DNA of 18,493 nt from Lachnospiraceae bacterium (GCA_900763175.1 CAAFJI010000310.1:1-18493); one strand, 5' to 3'. Shown: positions 1-5,869, counted from the stretch's first letter. Translations and numbers: made by a program. Notes: generated from the sequence alone by a model not told the origin.

Positions 1-106
1 CACGCTCGGTCACAAAACAAGATCTTTTCTAAAAACTGGCAGTTCTGTCAGCTGTTTTCCACAATAAAATGATAGGGAAGAGAAGAAAAAAGGACAGGAG
101 GTTAAT

Positions 107-847
107 ATGAATCTTTTTGATTTTACCTACTGCGGAAATTATAACCGGCAGATCATGAGCCTGGCCGGGATGGCTCCGGAAAAGTGGAGTTACGGAAATT
201 CCGGTGACAACGGTATTCTGAAAGGATATCTGGAAAATACATTCCGCAGACTGTATGAGGAAGGAAAAGTGACAGAGGAAAAGGAATATGCACTTTTTCA
301 TACAGGACTCTTTAATCAGTATTATCAGCCAATTTATGCATATTTTGTTCCCAATATCGTACCGGACAGGCAGAAATGGTATCTGGAAGGATTTTACACC
401 GATTATTCTCTTTTGAAAATCAATATTTACGACCTGCCAAAAAGAGCCAGCTATGTGGAAAATCCTTCGGACCTGGTATTTGACACCAAGCTGCCTGTGG
501 TGCCCCAATATGAACATATTTTTGATGACGAGGATAACATACAGCGCTTGCCGGAAACTGTACGGGAAAGTGAAATGCGGGTACAGCTTTTTGACGGTGC
601 GCTGCAGCAGACCAGAAGAATCCTGGAATCAGATTACAAAGCTGCGATTCCTCAGTATTACAATCACGGTATCCAGCTTCTGATTCCCATTTGCCTGCAG
701 ACTCCGGGAGTCCCGGACCTGGCTCTTGCCTGTATGAAAACCCCGGATGGGACCAAATATCTGGGAAGGACCTGCCTTACCCTGAAAATGGCATATCACA
801 ATGCCCGGCTTTTGGCCCGGTTGGATACCAGCTGGCTGAGGGCATGA
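107..847 (+). CDS. DUF3825 domain protein
   Basis: The 246-residue protein matches the DUF3825 family along its whole length. It opens with a short 'FDFTYCGNYNRQI' block. It then has 'LYEEGKVTEE', 'ALFHTGLFNQYYQPIYAYF', 'WYLEGFYTDYSLL', a 'YENPSDLVFDT'-like block near residue 115, 'DYKAAIPQYYNHGIQLLIP' near 185, and 'LTLKMAYHNARLLAR' close to the C-terminus. The biochemical role of this family is not established, and no catalytic motif is evident. No signal peptide or membrane segment is seen, so it is probably cytosolic. The start follows a strong AGGAGG (about 97-102). A TAAAAT hexamer at 65-70 could be a -10 box, but no good -35 is present. The stop codon abuts copy B of the palindromic repeat family. 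Family call from memory of DUF3825 sequences; function unknown. Confidence 0.8.
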   Translation: MNLFDFTYCGNYNRQIMSLAGMAPEKWSYGNSGDNGILKGYLENTFRRLYEEGKVTEEKEYALFHTGLFNQYYQPIYAYFVPNIVPDRQKWYLEGFYTDYSLLKINIYDLPKRASYVENPSDLVFDTKLPVVPQYEHIFDDEDNIQRLPETVRESEMRVQLFDGALQQTRRILESDYKAAIPQYYNHGIQLLIPICLQTPGVPDLALACMKTPDGTKYLGRTCLTLKMAYHNARLLARLDTSWLRA

Positions 848-853
848 ACACGC

Positions 854-888
854 TGGAGCGTGCAGATTGCAGAAATGATTTTGGGGGC
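854..888 (-). repeat. short palindromic repeat, copy B
   Basis: These 35 bases are the reverse complement of 4236-4270 with one mismatch. The copy begins seven bases after the stop of the DUF3825 gene. Its left edge forms a small palindrome (CACGCT GG AGCGTG, 849-862). The outer GGAGCGTGC (855-863) is partly complementary to GCAGGCTC on the far side, so it resembles a degenerate hairpin. Other family members lie near 1933, 4171, 9017 and 16851. Confidence 0.75.
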
Positions 889-915
889 AGGCTCTTGATT
901 TTTTCAGGGAAGTTC

Positions 916-944
916 TGTTCAAATATGTGAAATTATGATACAAT
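916..944 (+). promoter_or_regulatory. possible promoter for the membrane protein gene at 993
   Basis: A good -10 hexamer TACAAT (939-944) sits 17 bases after a poor -35 (TGTTCA, 916-921). It lies about 50 bases before the start codon and just downstream of repeat copy B. Only the -10 is convincing. Confidence 0.35.
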
Positions 945-992
945 ATAGAGACTTGCAGCAAAGAAAATCTGACAAAAGACATAGGAGCATTT

Positions 993-1715
993 ATGAGAAT
1001 CGAACTGAAGGACGAAAACCAGGAAGAACCACAGAAAACAGATGAAAATGATCTGAGAAACAAACATGAGTCGGATCTTACCAAAAAAGAAAAAAGAGAA
1101 TTAGAGCGCCAGAAGCTGGCAGAAATGAACTTTGCCGGGAAACTTCAGTATATCTGGGCATATTACAAGCCGCAGATATTTGGATTTATCGGAATTATCG
1201 TGGCAGTGTTTGTTGTCTGGGACATTTATCAGAATGCACAGATTAAGACTGCTCTTAATATTACCGTGATCAATTCCTACGGAACCATGCAGGAGGAAGC
1301 GGAGAAGGCAGTGGAAGAGGAGCTTGGGATCCAGGATGACCCTTATCAGATCGTCACAGTAGATGAAAGTATGGATACCGGGGAGGACGGAATTTCTCTG
1401 GAGAACTATAGCCAGATGTCCTTTACCACCAAGGTGGCTGCCAGGGCTCTTGATGTTCTTATAGGTCCGGAAGAATATATAGATGGCTTTGAAAACAAGG
1501 CAGAGTATTTTGCAGATCTTACAGAATTATTGCCGGAAGATGTATACGAAGCGTTCGGAGACAGGATTGACCAGTATACCATCACTTTGGATTCCACAGA
1601 GCTTCAAAGCCGGTTTGAGACAGCATACACACCGGTTATGATCAGTGTTCTGGTGAATTCTGAGCATACAGAGAATGTGGCGAAGTGGCTGACTGCAATT
1701 TCAAAAGAACAGTAA
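993..1715 (+). CDS. single-pass membrane protein, unknown function
   Basis: The 240-residue protein has a highly charged N-terminus (about residues 1-50, rich in E, K, D and R, coiled-coil-like). One hydrophobic segment follows at about residues 62-77 ('FIGIIVAVFVVWDIY'). The remaining ~160 residues form an acidic domain with no recognised motif. The positive residues before the membrane segment suggest the N-terminus is inside and the large domain outside. Start ATG follows AGGAG at 983-987. I recognise it only as the kind of conserved hypothetical protein common in Lachnospiraceae. It stands alone: its 3' side is a hairpin and then the minus-strand permease fragment, so the two originally converged. 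Confidence 0.75.
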   Translation: MRIELKDENQEEPQKTDENDLRNKHESDLTKKEKRELERQKLAEMNFAGKLQYIWAYYKPQIFGFIGIIVAVFVVWDIYQNAQIKTALNITVINSYGTMQEEAEKAVEEELGIQDDPYQIVTVDESMDTGEDGISLENYSQMSFTTKVAARALDVLIGPEEYIDGFENKAEYFADLTELLPEDVYEAFGDRIDQYTITLDSTELQSRFETAYTPVMISVLVNSEHTENVAKWLTAISKEQ

Positions 1716-1727
1716 AATGCATGAAAG

Positions 1728-1759
1728 GAGAACGTGTCAGGAAAACCGGGCACGTTCTC
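1728..1759 (+). terminator. hairpin after membrane protein gene, possible terminator
   Basis: GAGAACGTGTC (1728-1738) pairs with GGGCACGTTCTC (1748-1759) through about 11 base pairs including one G-T pair. It begins 13 bases after the stop codon. No T-run follows directly, so it is not a textbook intrinsic terminator. A T-run does occur at 1795-1801. It separates two converging genes. Confidence 0.45.
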
Positions 1760-1788
1760 TGTGTATCGGGGGATGCTTTGAAAAAATG

Positions 1789-1896
1789 TCATCGTTTTTT
1801 TAGGTAATGTTTTTCGATGACTCCAAGGATTCCGTAGAGGAGCATTGCGATCATACACAAAATAACAATGGACATAAGAACCCAGGTAAGCTTGAA
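1789..1896 (-). pseudogene. displaced 3' end of ABC transporter permease
   Basis: Read on the minus strand, these bases encode F followed by 34 residues (KLTWVLMSIVILCMIAML..., ending IEKHYLKKR) and a stop. This is the expected last transmembrane helix and basic tail of a SsuC/TauC/ThiX-type permease. It matches what the permease at 4169-5014 lacks after 'YGSQTF'. It lies on the same strand, 2.4 kb beyond the break, and in the same reading phase: joining 1896 to 4325, or equivalently 1893 to 4322, gives one open frame of 265 residues. An ATG at 1909-1911 could in principle start a 40-residue peptide here, but it has no ribosome site and lies outside the permease homology. Fragment of a gene broken by the insertion, not a gene in its own right. 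Confidence 0.85.
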
Positions 1897-1920
1897 GCAG
1901 TGGGTACGCATTGTGACAGG
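1875..1920. other. attL, left junction of the serine-recombinase element
   Basis: Bases up to 1893 are permease coding sequence on the minus strand. GAA (1894-1896) is the shared core and the element begins at 1897. The element arm at 1898-1920 contains GCATTGTGACAG, which mirrors the reverse complement of the arm at the other end (GCATTCTGCCAG). Exact att boundaries are inferred. Confidence 0.65.
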
Positions 1921-1932
1921 ATGCAGCACTTT

Positions 1933-1952
1933 TGAGCTTGTTTGAAAAATAT
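1933..1952 (+). repeat. possible relative of the palindromic repeat, copy F
   Basis: TTGAGCTTGTTTGAAAAAT resembles the opening of copies D (9021) and E (4171), which read AGAGCGTGTTTGAAAAAT and AGAGTATGTTTGAAAAAT. Similarity fades after this block, so it may be a decayed or partial copy near the element's left end. Confidence 0.35.
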
Positions 1953-1999
1953 ACGATAAAATGCCTTGCAGGATTACGCTTGGGAGAGGAAGTAAGGAA

Positions 2000-2236
2000 A
2001 TGGAAGAAAAAACAGTAAAATATGAGTACGAATACGGGCTGTGCAAACGAATGCATTACCGGGGGATGTGGTGCGTACGCTATGAGGGAGCTCCCGGACA
2101 TTTTGAGAAAGCGGGAATGGCCTGTATCTGTGCGGTGGACGGCTGCGACAAGGACTGCGAAGTGCTGAAAACAGCAGATCCTGTTATCGATCCGGAATGG
2201 GAGTGGCATATGCTGGATAAGGCTCCTGGAAAATAG
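2000..2236 (+). CDS. small cysteine-rich protein carried by the element
   Basis: A 78-residue protein starting at the ATG at 2000, behind an AGAGGA/AAGGA purine tract; a longer start at 1961 has no ribosome site. It has six cysteines at about residues 15, 25, 42, 44, 49 and 53, with a 'CICAVDGCDKDC' cluster that could bind metal. The C-terminus is acidic and aromatic ('DPEWEWHMLDK'). No family is recognised. It lies between the left attachment site and the recombinase and reads in the same direction, so it is cargo or an accessory factor of the element, possibly a small regulator or directionality factor. That role is inference. No membrane segment or signal peptide is visible. Confidence 0.6.
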   Translation: MEEKTVKYEYEYGLCKRMHYRGMWCVRYEGAPGHFEKAGMACICAVDGCDKDCEVLKTADPVIDPEWEWHMLDKAPGK

Positions 2237-2254
2237 TGTCAGCGGCATAGAGGT

Positions 2255-2266
2255 TATCATATGATA
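2255..2266. promoter_or_regulatory. perfect 12-bp palindrome before the recombinase
   Basis: TATCATATGATA is a perfect palindrome located 27 bases before the short leader frame and 77 bases before the recombinase ATG. It could be a repressor operator for recombinase expression, but no partner protein can be named. AT-rich 12-mers of this kind can also occur by chance. Confidence 0.35.
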
Positions 2267-2292
2267 CGGTAAGGACTGTGTTCAGGAGTACT

Positions 2293-2349
2293 ATGATGCA
2301 GGTAAACGTATCAAAAATAAGAGAAAAAAAGGGCAACAAGGAATGCTGA
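2293..2349 (+). CDS. 18-codon leader frame overlapping the recombinase start
   Basis: ATG ATG at 2293-2298 follows AGGAG (2284-2288) and opens MMQVNVSKIREKKGNKEC, ending at TGA 2347-2349. The recombinase ATG at 2343 lies inside its last codons (ATGCTGA), an arrangement typical of termination-reinitiation coupling. The peptide resembles the 'MQV.V...' plus basic stretch that precedes the catalytic core in many Lachnospiraceae serine recombinases. It may therefore be the true N-terminus of the recombinase in another frame. A slippery A AAA AAG lies in its reading frame at 2325-2331; a -1 slip there gives '...KIREKKGQQGMLRAVTYC' in one chain. The leader has a better ribosome site than the downstream ATG. 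Confidence 0.5.
   Translation: MMQVNVSKIREKKGNKEC
2325..2331 (+). other. A AAA AAG slippery heptamer, possible -1 frameshift site
   Basis: In the leader frame the codons are GAA AAA AAG GGC, so A AAA AAG sits in the X XXY YYZ phase used by dnaX and several insertion sequences for -1 frameshifting. The seven A residues (2324-2330) could equally be a site of indel or transcriptional slippage. No strong downstream stem-loop was identified by eye. Confidence 0.45.
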
Positions 2350-3599
2350 GGGCGGTGACGTACTGCAGATGCAGTACAGAGGAAGAGGGCCAGCGGGATG
2401 CCTTGATCAGACAGGCGGCGGAAGCAAGAGAATGCATTTGCCGCCTGAACTGGTTCCTGGTGGAGGAATACATTGAGAGCCGTTCCGGAACGAGTACCCA
2501 GGGAAGAGTCCAGTATCAGAGACTTTTCGCAGATCTCTCTACAGACAAATTTGACGTTGTAGTGATCAAATCTCAGGACCGGCTGATGAGAAACACCAGA
2601 GACTGGTATATCTTTGCAGACCAGCTGATGAATTGTGGGAAGAAACTGTATTTTTATCTGGAAAACAGGTTCTACAGCAGAGATGATGCCCTGATTACCG
2701 GAATCAAGGCAATCCTTGCAGAAGAGTACAGTAGAGAGCTGAGCAAAAAGATCAATAATGCCCATAAAAGCAGGCAGAAAACAGGAAGTGCATTGATGCT
2801 TACCTCCAATACCTACGGTTATCGGAAAATGCCGGACAAAACTCTGGAGATCATAGAGGAAGAAGCAACAGTAAAAAGGCAGATGTACCAGCTTTGTGCA
2901 GATGGATATGGAAGCAGAAGGATTGCCCGTATTTTGCAGGATGAGGGAGTGCGAAAGAGAAACGGAAGCTTTTTCTCGGATTCGGATATCCGAAGAATGA
3001 TACGAAATCCCATGAACAAGGGAACTGTGGTGATGAATCGGAAGCATTATGATTTTGATACCCGTCAGGTAACAAAGGTGGCAGAAGAAAACCAGTATGT
3101 GTACGAAAACCGGATTCCGGCCATTGTTTCCTCCTCTCTCTGGGCAAAGGCAAATCAGGAAATAGACAGAAGATGTTCTTGCAAAAAAACTTCAAATTGT
3201 GCCTTTTGTGGGAAAAACACTGGAAAATATCCGCTTAGTGGGAAAATAATCTGCGGGATCTGCGGCGCTCCCTTTTACAGAACAGTCCGGAGCAATAAAA
3301 AAGGCAAACTACATGAATGGAAATGCAGAACCTATCTGGAAGACGGGCGAAAAAAAGCTGGTAAGAAAGAAGGCTGTGACAACATTCACCTGAAAGAAGC
3401 ATTTCTGTATCAATGGCTGGAGAAAATGGAAGATGCTTTTCCCCAAAAAGAGCCAGGTCTGGAAAAAGAGCCGGCATTTGCAGAAAAGCACATAGAAAAA
3501 CTGATAGTTTATCCTGAGTACGGGGAAATACGTAGAAAGCCGGATAGCCGGATCTTCAGGAAAAACTGGATAGACACAGCACCTTCTTGCAGAAAATGA
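2343..3599 (+). CDS. large-type serine recombinase (site-specific integrase)
   Basis: A 418-residue recombinase read from the ATG at 2343. The resolvase-type catalytic domain (about 1-140) has 'TYCRCST' with Ser11 as nucleophile and Arg9. The conserved arginines are in 'SQDRLMRNTRD' (Arg80, Arg83), and 'AEEYSRELSKKI' begins the long helix. The recombinase domain (about 155-275) has 'TYGYRK', 'GYGSRRIARILQDEGV' and 'IRRMIRNPMNKGTVV'. A zinc ribbon follows with CxxC at 304/307 and further Cys at 328 and 345. The tail after it is only ~70 residues, short for this family, whose members are usually 450 residues or more with a coiled coil in that region. AAAGGG at 2328-2333 could serve as ribosome site; the leader frame upstream may instead be fused by frameshift or coupled. 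It lies between the two attachment sites and is the obvious enzyme for integrating and excising the element. Confidence 0.88.
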   Translation: MLRAVTYCRCSTEEEGQRDALIRQAAEARECICRLNWFLVEEYIESRSGTSTQGRVQYQRLFADLSTDKFDVVVIKSQDRLMRNTRDWYIFADQLMNCGKKLYFYLENRFYSRDDALITGIKAILAEEYSRELSKKINNAHKSRQKTGSALMLTSNTYGYRKMPDKTLEIIEEEATVKRQMYQLCADGYGSRRIARILQDEGVRKRNGSFFSDSDIRRMIRNPMNKGTVVMNRKHYDFDTRQVTKVAEENQYVYENRIPAIVSSSLWAKANQEIDRRCSCKKTSNCAFCGKNTGKYPLSGKIICGICGAPFYRTVRSNKKGKLHEWKCRTYLEDGRKKAGKKEGCDNIHLKEAFLYQWLEKMEDAFPQKEPGLEKEPAFAEKHIEKLIVYPEYGEIRRKPDSRIFRKNWIDTAPSCRK

Positions 3600-3616
3600 T
3601 TTTGCTATGGTATACT
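3587..3616 (+). promoter_or_regulatory. promoter for the GNAT gene
   Basis: TTGCAG (3587-3592), an 18-base spacer and TATACT (3611-3616). It overlaps the last codons of the recombinase and lies 50 bases before the acetyltransferase ATG, giving the cargo gene its own transcription. Confidence 0.55.
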
Positions 3617-3665
3617 AAATTTTATCTGAAAAACAGGTATGATGAATAGAAGGGAGAACGTCAGA

Positions 3666-4157
3666 ATGAAGATCCGTAAATCAACAGAAGCAGATTTACC
3701 CGCAATTCTGGGTTTATATAAAATTGCAAGAGAGTTTATGAAAAACAATGGAAATCCCAGCCAGTGGGGAGATACTTATCCGGAAACAGTTACCATAAAA
3801 GAGGATGTAAGGCAGGGGATTTCCCATGTCTGTGAGGAAGATGGAAAAATCGTGGGAACCTTTGTTTTTTTTGTGGGGGAGGATCCGGCTTATCATGTGA
3901 TAGAAAAGGGAAACTGGCATAGGGATGAGAACCCTTATGGCGTAGTACACAGAGTTGCCTCTGATGGGCAGACAAGAGGCATTACAAAAAGTGTTTTCAC
4001 CTGGTGCCTAAAGCAGGTGGATTATCTGCGCATTGACACCCATGAGAATAATAGGCCTATGCAGGGCGCTTTGAAGAAATTTGGCTTCCGGGAATGTGGA
4101 ATCATCCATCTTCTGCGAGGAGGCGAGAGAATTGCCTTTGACTATCTGAAAAAATAA
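3666..4157 (+). CDS. GNAT-family N-acetyltransferase, element cargo
   Basis: A 163-residue protein of the GNAT superfamily, which moves an acetyl group from acetyl-CoA to an amine. It begins 'MKIRKSTEADLPAILGLY', the usual beta1-alpha1. A beta-hairpin follows near 60-70 ('GKIVGTFVFFVGED'). The acetyl-CoA region is near 96-112 ('RVASDGQTRGITKSVF'), and the alpha4/beta6-7 part has 'LRIDTHENNRPMQGALKKFGF'. The CoA-binding Q/RxxGxG/A loop is recognisable but not canonical. The start at 3666 follows AGGGAG; two earlier ATGs at 3639/3642 would add nine residues without homology. Substrate cannot be named. It lies inside the recombinase element, on the same strand as the recombinase and with its own promoter. 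Confidence 0.82.
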   Translation: MKIRKSTEADLPAILGLYKIAREFMKNNGNPSQWGDTYPETVTIKEDVRQGISHVCEEDGKIVGTFVFFVGEDPAYHVIEKGNWHRDENPYGVVHRVASDGQTRGITKSVFTWCLKQVDYLRIDTHENNRPMQGALKKFGFRECGIIHLLRGGERIAFDYLKK

Positions 4158-4170
4158 TTTACATTCTTTT

Positions 4171-4228
4171 AGAGTATGTTTGAAAAATTTGCTGATATTG
4201 TTTCGTTATATAAAATGGAACACGCTCT
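4171..4228 (+). repeat. palindromic repeat, copy E (diverged)
   Basis: It begins AGAGTATGTTTGAAAAAT, close to the start of copy D, and ends in AACACGCTCT directly against copy A. E and A look like two tandem units joined at the palindrome CACGCTC TG GAGCGTG (4221-4236). The middle is diverged from the other copies. It lies between the acetyltransferase gene and the right attachment site. Confidence 0.45.
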
Positions 4229-4270
4229 GGAGCGTGCCCCCAAAATCATTCCTGCAATCTGCACGCTCCA
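4221..4270 (+). repeat. palindromic repeat, copy A
   Basis: GGAGCGTGC (4229-4237) and GCACGCTCC (4261-4269) are perfect 9-bp inverted repeats around a 23-base centre. Bases 4236-4270 match copy B (854-888, inverted) at 34 of 35 positions. The copy lies in the element's right end and is read as the meaningless tail of the broken permease frame. Its size and ends resemble REP or MITE-like elements; there is no coding capacity. Confidence 0.75.
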
Positions 4271-4299
4271 TTTTGCAGAAAGCATTTTTCCAAAATGTT

Positions 4300-4345
4300 C
4301 TGGCAGAATGCAGGCACACAGGAATGTCTGGCTGCCATATATGAT
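4300..4345. other. attR, right junction of the serine-recombinase element
   Basis: Element sequence runs to 4321, the shared core GAA is 4322-4324, and permease coding sequence (minus strand) resumes at 4325. The arm at 4299-4321, reverse complemented, matches the left arm 1898-1920 at 15 of 23 positions. Symmetry is centred on GAAG, implying AA/TT as the likely crossover dinucleotide. Confidence 0.65.
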
Positions 4346-5006
4346 CAGATAACCAAGCCCCTGCCTTGCTCCAATGAATTCCCCGATGATCACGCCTACC
4401 AGACAAAGTCCGATGTTGACTTTCATAATGCTGAGGATCAGGGGAACAGAAGAGGGTAGAACGATCTTTTGAAGCTCTTCCCTCTTGGAGCCGCCAAGGG
4501 TGCGAATCAGCTTTCTCTTCTCCGGGTCCACCTCCCCGAAGCCGGTGTAGAGGTTTAAGATAGAGCCGAAAATGGCTACAGACATACCTGCCACGATAAT
4601 GGTGCGCTGCCTGGCACCCAGCCACACAATGAGAAGAGGGGCCAGGGCAGATTTTGGAAGACTGTTTAAAATCACAAGATAGGGTTCCAGTATTTTGGCA
4701 AGTCTGGGGCAGCACCAGAGAAGAATGGAAATGCCAAGCCCCAGCAGTACCACCAGGAAAAAGCTGATAAGCGTTTCTTTTAAGGTTGCGCCGATGTGCA
4801 CAAAAAGGGACTGGTCCCTTGCCATGGCGAAAAAGGATTTCAGGATCAGACTGGGACTGCTGAAAATAAAAGAGTCGATCCAGCCTTTCCTGGCGAAAAG
4901 CTCCCACTGCGCCAGAAAAAGAAGAAAGACCAGGATCCTTGCAGCTGAAACAAGGTACCGGTCCCGTTTTTGCCGTCTTAAGTAGACCTTTTGCTGATAA
5001 GAGGGC

Positions 5007-5774
5007 TCATGCATTCTGATTCAGCTCCTTCCATATAAGGTTAAAATAGGATTTAAAAGCAGGTGCATTTCGTGAAGAGAGAGGAGTACGGTCCTTTATT
5101 TTTAAATCAACAGGAATAATCTTCTTCACAGCGGCAGGGCGTGCAGACAAGATCAGGATCCGGTCTGCCATACTAATGGCTTCGGAAATATCGTGAGTGA
5201 CAAGAATAGCAGTTTTCTTCTGCTTTTTCAGGATCTTTCCAATGTCATCACTGACATTTAGCCGGGTCTGGTAATCAAGAGCAGAAAAGGGTTCATCCAG
5301 AAGGAGCAGGTCCGGCTTCAGGGCAAGGGTGCGAATAAGAGCTGCCCTTTGGCGCATTCCTCCTGAGAGCTGGCTTGGCCTTTGATTCCGAAATGGGGCC
5401 AGCTCATAGAGCTTTAGCATTTCCTCCACATAGGAAAGATTTTCCTTCGTAAGTTTTTTCTGTACCTCCAGGCCCAGGATCACATTTCGGTATATACTGC
5501 GCCATTCCAGCAGGTGGTCTTTTTGCAGCATATATCCGATGCGGGCCGTTTTATGGGAAACAGGGATCCCCTCCATAAGAATGGTGCCCTGCTCTGCTTT
5601 TAACAATCCGCATATCAGATTCAGCAAAGTGGATTTGCCACATCCAGAGGGACCGACAATAGCGAGAAATTCTTCAGGCTGCAGATCAAAGGATATATGA
5701 GAAAGGGCAGCAGTTTCTCCCAAAAGACTATGGTAGGAAAGGCTGACATCCTTTACTTCCAGAAGCGGTTTCAT
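5007..5774 (-). CDS. ABC transporter ATP-binding protein (SsuB/TauB type)
   Basis: A 255-residue ATPase that powers the importer whose permease follows. Walker A is 'GPSGCGKST' (about 41-49), the Q-loop is in 'YMLQKDHLLEW' (about 81-91), the ABC signature is 'LSGGMRQR' (about 136-143), Walker B is 'LLLLDEPFSALD' (about 156-167), and the H-loop is 'VTHD' (about 192-195). All catalytic residues are present. The Q-loop and sequence style place it with the nitrate/sulfonate/taurine/pyrimidine-precursor group; the substrate cannot be read. Start ATG follows GGAGG with good spacing. No substrate-binding protein gene adjoins: the upstream neighbour is divergent, across 95 bases. With the permease interrupted, it has no obvious intact partner in this window. 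Confidence 0.9.
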   Translation of the reverse strand: MKPLLEVKDVSLSYHSLLGETAALSHISFDLQPEEFLAIVGPSGCGKSTLLNLICGLLKAEQGTILMEGIPVSHKTARIGYMLQKDHLLEWRSIYRNVILGLEVQKKLTKENLSYVEEMLKLYELAPFRNQRPSQLSGGMRQRAALIRTLALKPDLLLLDEPFSALDYQTRLNVSDDIGKILKKQKKTAILVTHDISEAISMADRILILSARPAAVKKIIPVDLKIKDRTPLSSRNAPAFKSYFNLIWKELNQNA

Positions 5775-5869
5775 AGATAAACCTCCATTTTTGTATAATT
5801 TATGATATGCTTTTACCTGTATGTATGTTATAATAAAGCAAATTTGACAAAAAGAAAGAAAAGAAAAAT

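Larger units (their letters stand above)
1897..4324 (+). mobile_element. serine-recombinase mobile element inserted in permease gene
   Basis: This 2,428-bp segment separates the two parts of the permease gene. The triplet GAA is present at both ends (1894-1896 and 4322-4324), and removing one copy plus the intervening DNA restores the permease frame exactly. Such a minimal shared core, with no target duplication or terminal inverted repeats, is typical of large serine recombinases that cut at a central dinucleotide. Contents in order: a palindromic-repeat relative, a 78-residue Cys-rich protein, a short reading frame that runs into the recombinase, the recombinase itself, a GNAT acetyltransferase, and a double copy of the palindromic repeat. 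Joining the two ends gives an attP-like imperfect palindrome around GAAG. There are no phage structural, replication or conjugation genes, so this is a minimal element. Whether it still moves is unknown. Confidence 0.8.
4169..5014 (-). pseudogene. ABC transporter permease, 3' end displaced by insertion
   Basis: Inner-membrane subunit of a nitrate/sulfonate/taurine/thiamine-precursor type importer (SsuC/TauC/ThiX). Residues 1-231 are normal. They hold several hydrophobic segments, the periplasmic 'FIFSSPSLILKSF' typical of this family, and the cytoplasmic EAA loop 'LGGSKREELQKIVLPSSVPL' that contacts the ATPase. After 'GLGYLIIYGSQTF' (codon ending at 4322) the frame enters the inserted element and adds 50 unrelated residues, partly repeat copy A. 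The proper ending lies at 1789-1893. Excision would restore 265 residues, the usual size. It starts inside the last codons of the ATPase gene (8-base overlap), so the two are translationally coupled. As it stands the last membrane helix is missing and the importer is probably inactive. Confidence 0.88.

Noticed and set aside
1..30. CACGCTC at the window start as another repeat copy
   Set aside because: Only seven bases match the family and the sequence beyond does not continue the pattern; the left side is outside the window.
1909..2046. Minus-strand frame extending upstream of the permease tail, as a separate small membrane protein
   Set aside because: No ribosome site at either ATG, and the part beyond 1896 is element sequence; the hydrophobic part is the displaced permease C-terminus.
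4171..4270. CRISPR-like repeats
   Set aside because: Copies are dispersed, inverted and diverged, with no regular spacers and no cas genes.
1897..4324. Prophage or conjugative element remnant
   Set aside because: No phage, replication or transfer genes, and both ends are precise; a small recombinase element explains it better.
4206..4907. Minus-strand 233-codon frame inside the permease
   Set aside because: It is a shifted shadow of the permease with no family resemblance.
5844..5849. Perfect TTGACA as -35 for the flippase-like gene
   Set aside because: A -10 at normal spacing would fall on the start codon (AATATG) and does not fit; probably chance in an A-rich tract.
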